A DNA stretch of 64,000 nt, taken from Ilex aquifolium. Lineage: Eukaryota > Streptophyta > Magnoliopsida > Aquifoliales > Aquifoliaceae. This document shows positions 57,845 to 64,000 of this stretch, in pieces. The notes under the pieces are model-generated. The model worked only from the letters and a program-made list of their open reading frames with translations, ran no database searches and was not told where the DNA came from. A program made the translations under genes and the position numbers. The stretch lies in assembly GCA_951799425.1 (NCBI GenBank), contig OX637397.1, forward strand, positions 4,827,001-4,891,000, given 5' to 3'. The first letter of the stretch is position 1, and each line of letters opens with the position of its first letter.

Positions 57845-58339
57845 TTAAGCAATACCAGATACATCATTGTGAAGATGAGATAAGAGAAAAAACGGAATCT
57901 CATCTCTCCATAACATAAAAGTATTACAATTAAAAGCAAATTTGGCTAAACTATGAGCAACTACATTTCCCTTCCTTCTAACCCAAACCGATGAAAAAAC
58001 TTGGAATTTTGTCTTGAACATATGAACTTGATCGATAAAGTTACCCACATCAGATAATATCACTTGCTCTTGAAAAATAGCTTGAATAAGGTACTTAGAA
58101 TCCCCCTCCATAATGATGCGAGTAAAATCCAAATCAACAGCCAAATATACAGCAACAAACGTAGCATAAGCCTCTACACATTCTGCACTTAATATGCCTT
58201 CTATCCTTTGACTTAAACCTGCCAAAAAATTCTCATGACAGTCCCTAATAACCACTCCCAGTCCAGAGCAATTAAAGGAGCTGGAAATAGCCCCATCAAA
58301 ATTGACCTTGCGTGTTCTCTATTGGGGCGGCTTCCACAT
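57845..58339 (-). pseudogene. LINE-type RNase H domain relic
   Basis: The minus-strand frame carries KVNFDGAISSSFNCSGLGVV, RDCHENFLAGLSQRIEG, AECVEAYATFVAVYLAVDLD, IIMEGDSKYLIQAIF and VRRKGNVVAHSLAKFAFN. This is the RVT_3/RNase H-like domain at the C-terminus of plant LINE polyproteins, with catalytic-type Asp/Glu positions recognisable (FDGA, ECVEA, EGDS). An in-frame TAG lies near 58,322 before RTRKVNFDGA, so it is broken upstream. Reverse transcriptase is not found beside it. Confidence 0.82.
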
Positions 58340-59384
58340 GAACACCCAAAGTCGAACACAATTATCGCTAAGCAATAATTATTAATGCATCTAGGAACGT
58401 AGAGAGGCAATCGCCAACAGAGAAAGGCATAGAGCGAGGGGACGAAGGTTTCGGAAATTTTTTGCTATTGCATAAAATATGTTAAGCGTCAAAACATGGG
58501 AAAGTATAAGAAAATGAAAAAAAAAAAACCAACTTTTGGTTTGTTTGATTAGCCCGAAAGTACAATTGCTCGAGAAAATTTTTTTCCTTTCAAGTGTCAA
58601 ATTTTCTTGAAAGCATCCACTTTGGTTTCCCACAAATTGTGCGGAAAATTTTTTGTTACCCATGAAAGTTCCCTTATTTTCCTGTTTTGCCCACTTACCC
58701 TTTCCCCATTAGATTGATATGATAAGGATAATTTAGTCCTTGCATCAATTTTTCTAACAAACTTTTCATTCTAATAAAATGCATACAAGAAAATAAATTT
58801 TTCTTTCCATTTCTTTTCTTTCACTTCACTTTCTACCATTTTCATTTTTCATCATCAATTTCTTTCCAACCAAGAATCACCTAGAGGAACCAAATCTTTT
58901 GAATGCTTCTTTGGAGGAGCATTTGAAAAAAATAGAAAGTATTTTTGATCCGTATGAATGCCTATTTTAGTTAGTATTCTAGTTTCCTAGCTAGTTGGTT
59001 TAGGATTTCTACTACTATATAAACTTGTGTAAGCTTAGGGCAAAATAGTTTTGGATTTGTCCGTCTTTGTTCTGGCACGGGTTATTGGGATTTACTCCTC
59101 GACCAGGTTTGTTGACTTATCAGTGGAAAGAGTTATGATATCTTTGGTTGACATTATTGTCAGGCTTTTTGGATTTTTGACCTGAAAGATGAGAGGAAGA
59201 GAGTGTCCCACTAGGCGTGCCAAAAATATGTAATTACAAATTTCGTGTGTAAAATAATACAAAAATAATGTCAAATTACAATCGTGGAATTTCTTTGAAT
59301 TGATAAAAAATGGTGTTGACTCTTTTCGATGTGTTTGTCATGCGTACAATTCTCTTATTCTGATTGAATTTGATGATCACGAAA
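58340..59384. other. Non-genic stretch
   Basis: No gene is recognised. It is AT-rich with several aaaattttct-type short repeats. Confidence 0.5.
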
Positions 59385-60130
59385 AAGCTACCAATCAAGG
59401 TTAAACGTTTTGCATCTCTTTTTGTATCAATAAATTAATACCTTGCTTCAGTAGCTTTATGAAACACTAAATTACAAAGTTATATAACGATTGGCAAATT
59501 GTTACTTTTATTCATTCCTTTCTCTCTTCTTTTTTGGGTCTGACGAGCAACTTTTCTAAGGTCTAAGGGCGGCTCAACAGCATTAAAAAAAAAAACTTGG
59601 GTTTTGGGCCCAAATTTTTAGAAAGCTCCATAATTTTAGGTACATTACTAACCCCAAAAAAAATTAAATCCTTTAAATTTTAAACCTTAAAAAAAAACCC
59701 CAAAAAATTAAGTACAATCAAAAATTTTATTATAATAATTTGGATCCATGATCCAATTCATAATATTAAAAACCTCAAAATAAATAAAAAGTACTCAAAA
59801 GTCAACTCATATTTATCTCTACCCACTCTCTCTATGTAAAAATAAGTAAAAGACATTAAAAAAAAAGTTAAAATGAAACTCTCTCGCCGATAAAAACAAA
59901 ACAAAGTTAAAACATTTTTCTCGACAATATTAGCAGGTCTTTCCTCTGTCTCTCTCTCACATAATAACTTCAAAAAAATTAATTTTTTTAAAAAATAATT
60001 TAAAAATAAAAAAGACCTTAATTTAGTGTTTTCGTTTTAAACCTCAAATTTTCTTGAGCCGCCCCTGCTAAGGTATATCACATTGAACCTACCCCGTATA
60101 GTAAATATTAGTTAGATACCTCCAATTACC
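59385..60130 (+). repeat. Copy of the ankyrin-upstream repeat split by a hAT element
   Basis: 59,385-59,562 and 60,068-60,130 align with the array unit sequence (aagctaccaatcaaggttaa, ataccttgcttcag, attggcaaattgttactttt, then atcacattgaacctaccccg, gttagatacct). It lies well outside the main array and is more diverged. Confidence 0.75.
59555..60074. mobile_element. hAT-type non-autonomous element
   Basis: The element spans about 59,563-60,066. Ends are ctaagggcggctcaa and the complement of aggggcggctcaagaaa, a common plant hAT terminus. Flanking 8-mers are tctaaggt and gctaaggt, seven of eight identical. Confidence 0.72.
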
Positions 60131-60549
60131 TATTAACTACAATATGAGAGACACCAAAATGTAAATCGAACCTAGAATGTCTGAATTTACGGTTCGCCCC
60201 AAACTCCATCCACACTATGTTATTGATTCCTTGCTTCAATTTCATGCAATCCTCTTTCTAAGTTTTTTAAGATTTTCATCACAAAATCCCCACTGCTTGG
60301 TTCCTACTGCTTTATTAAAGACTACATCTTTTTTCTTGGTTCCTATTGCTTTATTAAAGATATCTCCTCCTTTTCTTTATCTCTTGTAAAAGTAAAAGAG
60401 AAGGAAAGAAAGATGCTCAACCAGGTAATGGGGTATTGCTGGATTAGCATGTCTGTAGAATATGTTTGGGTTATTAATAGACAAAAGAGTGATGGGTACA
60501 AGGCTGTGATGTAACTAGACAAACAACCCATGCACATAAAACCCCTCAT
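60131..60549. other. Non-genic stretch with a 38-bp direct duplication
   Basis: ttggttcctactgctttatt and its continuation occur twice in tandem at about 60,297-60,372. No gene is seen. Confidence 0.55.
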
Positions 60550-62872
60550 AATTTATGGGAATATTTACAATTTCAGTGATATAATTACCAAATTTATGGA
60601 AATATTTACAACTTCAGTGGTATGTTTATCAAATTTGTGAAAATCTTTACAACTTCAATGGATTCATTACTAGTCCATGATCGATCAAATATGCTTTTGA
60701 TCGATCAAATATCCCCTTTAAGTGTACAAATCAGCAATAACATGATCGATCAAATATATGTTTGATCGATCGAATTTACTTACCAACGATTTGATCAATC
60801 AATATACCTTTCTGATCGATCAAATGCAATTACAACTGACTGATTAATCTAATTTTTACAAAAAAAAATTTAAAAAATTGGAAAAAATTTTAAAAAATTT
60901 TAAATCAAATTTGAAAAAAAAAATTGAAAAATATGTTTGATCTATCAAACATGTTAAATTCAATTTTTAAAAATCCAATTTTTTAAAAATTGAAAAAAAA
61001 TCTAATTTTTTAAAAATTGCAAAAAACCAATTTTTTTAAGAAATTGAAAAAAATCCAAAATTTTAATTGTACAATGGATTAAAATAGATTAAACATATTT
61101 GATAGATCAAATATATATTTGATCTATCAAATATACTTTTGATAAGAAGTAAAAGTACTGGGGAGATTTGATCAATCAAAACCATATTTGATCGATCAAA
61201 TTGTTGTATAAATGTGGTATATTACCAAATTTATGAGAATATTTATAACTTCAGTGGTATATTTACCAAATTTGTGGGAATATTTACAACTTCAGCGGTA
61301 TATTTACCAAATTTGTGGAAATCTTTACAACTTCAATAGAACAAACATTACTAGTCCATGATTGATCAAATATATGTTTGATCGACCAAATATCCCCAAA
61401 CTAGTCCAAAATTGAAGGTTTACAAGTTCAATAGATTATTTACGACATTTATGAAAATATTTACAACTTCAGTGGATTGTGTTACCACATTTGTGCAACA
61501 ATTTGATCGATCAAATATGGTTTTGATCGATCAAATCTCCCAAATGCAACAATTTTACAACTGTAGTGAATTAAATTACCAAATTTATGGGAATATTTAC
61601 AACTTCAGTGGTATATTTACCAAATTTGTGGGAATATTTACAACTTCAATGGTATGTTTTTTAAATTTGTGGAAATCTTTACAACTTCAATGGAATAAAC
61701 ATTACTAGTCCCTGATCGATCAAATATATGTTTGATCGATCAAATATCCCCAAACTTGTCCAAAATTGAATGTTTACAAGTTCAATGGATTCTTTACGAC
61801 ATTTATGGGAATATTTACAACTTCAGTGGATTGTTTACCACATTTGTGCAACAATTTGATCGATCAAATATGGTTTTGATCGATCAAATCTCTCAAGTGT
61901 AACAATTTTACAACAGTAGTGAATAAAATTACCAAATTTATGGGAATATTTATAATTTCAGTGATATGTTTACCAAATTTCTAGAAATCTTTACAACTTC
62001 AATGGAATAATCATTACTAGTCCCTGATTGATCAAATAAATGTTTGATCGATCAAATATCCCCAAACTAGTCCAAAATTGAATGTTTACATGTTCAATGG
62101 ATTCTTTACGACATTTATGGGAATATTTACAACTTCAGTGGATTGTTTACCACATTTGTGCAACACTTTGATCCATCGAATATGGTTTTGATCGATCAAA
62201 TCTCCCAAGTGCAACAATTTTACAACAGTAGTGAATAAAATTACCAAATTTATGGGAATATTTACAATTAAGTGGTATATTTACCAAATTTATGGGAATA
62301 TTTACAATTTCAGTGGTATGTTTACCAAATTTGTGGAAATCTTTACAACTTCAATGGAATAAACATTACTAGTCCAGGATCGATCAAATATATGTTTAAT
62401 CGATCAAATATCCCCAAACTAGTCCAAAATTTAATGTTTACAAGTTCAATGGATTGTTTACGACATTTATGAGAATATTTACAACTTCAGTGGATTATTT
62501 ATCAAATGTTTGCAACAATTTGATCGATCAAATATGGTTTTGATCGATCAAATCTCCCAAGTGCAACAATTTTACAACAGTAGTGAATAAAATTACCAAA
62601 TTTATGGGAATATTTACAATTTTAGTGGTATATTTACCAAATTTGTGGGAATATTTACAACTTCAGTGGTATGTTTACCAAATTTGTGGAAATCTTTACA
62701 ACTTCAATGAAATAAACATAACTAGTCCATGATCGATCAAATATATGTTTGATCAATCAAATATCCCCTTTAAGTGTAGAAATCAGCAATAACATGATCG
62801 ATCAAATATATGTTTGATCGATCAAATTTACTTACCAACGATTTGATCGATCAATATATCTTTCTGATCGAT
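60550..62872 (+). repeat. AT-rich satellite with palindromic GATCGATC boxes
   Basis: A basic unit of about 41 bp (accaaatttgtgggaatatt, then tacaacttcagtggtat) is arranged in a higher-order unit of about 352 bp. The landmark tacgacatttatg occurs at 61,441, 61,795, 62,107 and 62,459, giving spacings of 354, 312 and 352; the shorter one lacks one 41-bp subunit. Each higher-order unit carries two pairs of boxes close to the perfect palindrome ATTTGATCGATCAAAT. A longer variant segment (ccctttaagtgta.aaatcagc) occurs near 60,714 and 62,765. An A/T-rich spacer interrupts at about 60,855-61,080. Confidence 0.9.
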
Positions 62873-63774
62873 TTGGTCTCAAAATTTGGTCAGTGTAGCA
62901 TTACTCCTCCTATTTAAACAAGACAAATTTGGATAAATACCCACTTTTTTCCAATCCACTCCCATCCATGGCTCGCAACCGTTAAAATTGGTGCTTAAGA
63001 TTTCTAGACTTATCAAGTATATGATGCTTCAATCAGTTACTTTGATTCTTGTGAACCTTTACTCTTTTGTAGAAATCACAAGATTAAACCTTTAAATACA
63101 CCCAATTTTTTCCAATTAAATAAAGTGCAGCTGACAGTGCCACATGTTCACAACCAAGAGATTATTGACTAGCATGAGATTAAAGACTATGGACAGATGA
63201 GTCCTCCTACTCCATCTTCAGGCCTTCACGCCATGGAAGCTTTAACTCGAAGCTGTAAGAGCAGCTCAAATATCCGGCCACAATGAAATATCTGAAGCAC
63301 AACTGAACATGGATTTAGGCATGAACAGAGGTGGCTTAAGGCAACTGGAGGTCTAAAGTGAAAATACTAACATTAATTTTATTTTTAATATTAATTTTTT
63401 AAAGAAATTAATTTATTTTTAATTTATTATATAAGAGAAATCTAAGAAGAACATATTAGTGTTACTGAAAAAAATATTTTAATTTTTATTTTTACTGACA
63501 TGACATTTTTATGACACTATTTGACTTTTTATTGATGAGATTATTTTTGATTGCTGCTGAATATCACAGTGCCACTTTGGCAACTGTTAAGCATGAAAAA
63601 TTTTCCCCTTTTATAGGGTGAGTAGTTGGGGTTGATAGTAATGATATCCCATTTGAGTCATTGAGTGTCTTAGTTGACAACCGGGGGAGTACGGGTGTAT
63701 TGGTAGAGACTCGAGTTTTGACTGGATTAGATGTTTGGGAGCATACTACGGTACATACACGGAGATTTTCGGTA
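62873..63774. other. Interruption of the satellite
   Basis: It starts with a MITE-like right end (tttggtctcaaaatttggtc agtgtagcattactc), also found at 51,050. The rest is non-genic. A GC-richer segment at 63,610-63,775 (gggtgagtagttggggttga, acaaccgggggagtacgggt) is not recognised. Confidence 0.5.
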
Positions 63775-64000
63775 CCATACATAATATTTTAAATTTGTGG
63801 AAATAATTATAACATCAGTGGTATAATTACTAAATTTAGAGCCCACATTTGTGCAACAATTTGATTGATCAAATAAGGTTTTGATCGATCAAATCTCCCA
63901 AGTGCAACAATTTTACAACAGTAGTGAATAAAATTACAAAATTTATGGGAATATTTGCAATTTAAGTGGTATATTTACCAAATTTGTGGGAATACTTACA
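63775..64000 (+). repeat. Satellite resumes and runs off the window end
   Basis: The same subunits and palindromic boxes return (tttgattgatcaaataaggt, ttttgatcgatcaaatctcc). The array therefore continues beyond this window. Confidence 0.88.

Noticed and set aside
63564..63782. A 72-codon minus-strand frame in the satellite interruption
   Set aside because: It has balanced composition, but I recognise no family and it overlaps a segment of unknown origin. There is not enough to call a gene.
60550..64000. CRISPR-like spacing of palindromic repeats
   Set aside because: The segments between the boxes are themselves repeated rather than unique spacers, and the context is a plant satellite.
1..64000. 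tRNA, rRNA, snoRNA or microRNA genes
   Set aside because: I looked for cloverleaf-type B-box sequences and known conserved RNA motifs and saw none. A covariance-model search would be needed to exclude small ones.

Overview
This is nuclear DNA of a flowering plant, probably a eudicot. It is AT-rich, has intron-containing genes with plant splice sites, plant-type LTR retrotransposons, Helitrons and MULE/hAT elements, and relics of an ankyrin-PGG gene family, a plastid ketoacyl-ACP synthase and an Rpb7-type polymerase subunit. I found no intact protein-coding gene. Every recognisable gene is broken. I found no RNA gene, CRISPR array or prokaryotic feature. The species cannot be told from the sequence.

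Layout. 0-10 kb: a decayed upstream region of the ankyrin family (about 1.3-1.9 kb), nested Helitron-like elements containing a hAT-type element and a small palindromic MITE (3.07-5.44 kb), and a clean Mutator-like element with a 9-bp target duplication (6.40-7.49 kb). 10.7-30.0 kb: one minus-strand Ty3/gypsy element of Tat type, bounded by LTRs at 10,703-11,410 and 29,271-30,017 with near-identical 5-bp flanks. It holds gag, protease and RT relics, a primer-binding site, a polypurine tract and a large antisense ORF relic. Its body is split by a solo LTR, a MULE, a hAT element, other LTR fragments and an unidentified transcription-unit-like block; RNase H (beyond its first residues) and integrase are missing.

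29.6-40.8 kb: a four-copy tandem array of about 1,465-bp units. Each unit fuses a fragment of the Tat LTR, two copies of a sequence found upstream of ankyrin genes, and a small MITE. The first unit is split by a 5.5-kb Helitron (30,229-35,752) that carries a fragment of a plastid 3-oxoacyl-ACP synthase gene and a miniature Ty1/copia element. The other units preserve the empty insertion site.

41.3-57 kb: three tandem ankyrin-repeat genes of the ACD6/ITN1-like (PGG-domain) class plus one exon relic, all in the same direction, sharing a proximal promoter and each disabled by different lesions. Between them lie LTR fragments, an Rpb7-like polymerase subunit relic, a Ty1/copia gag relic and a second solo LTR of the 13.3-kb family. 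57-64 kb: a LINE-type RNase H relic, another copy of the ankyrin upstream repeat split by a hAT element, and an AT-rich satellite with a roughly 352-bp higher-order unit, 41-bp subunits and paired 16-bp palindromes, which runs off the window end.

The window reads as a decaying ankyrin-gene cluster reshaped by layered transposition and tandem amplification. Many layers can be ordered in time because empty sites and target duplications survive.
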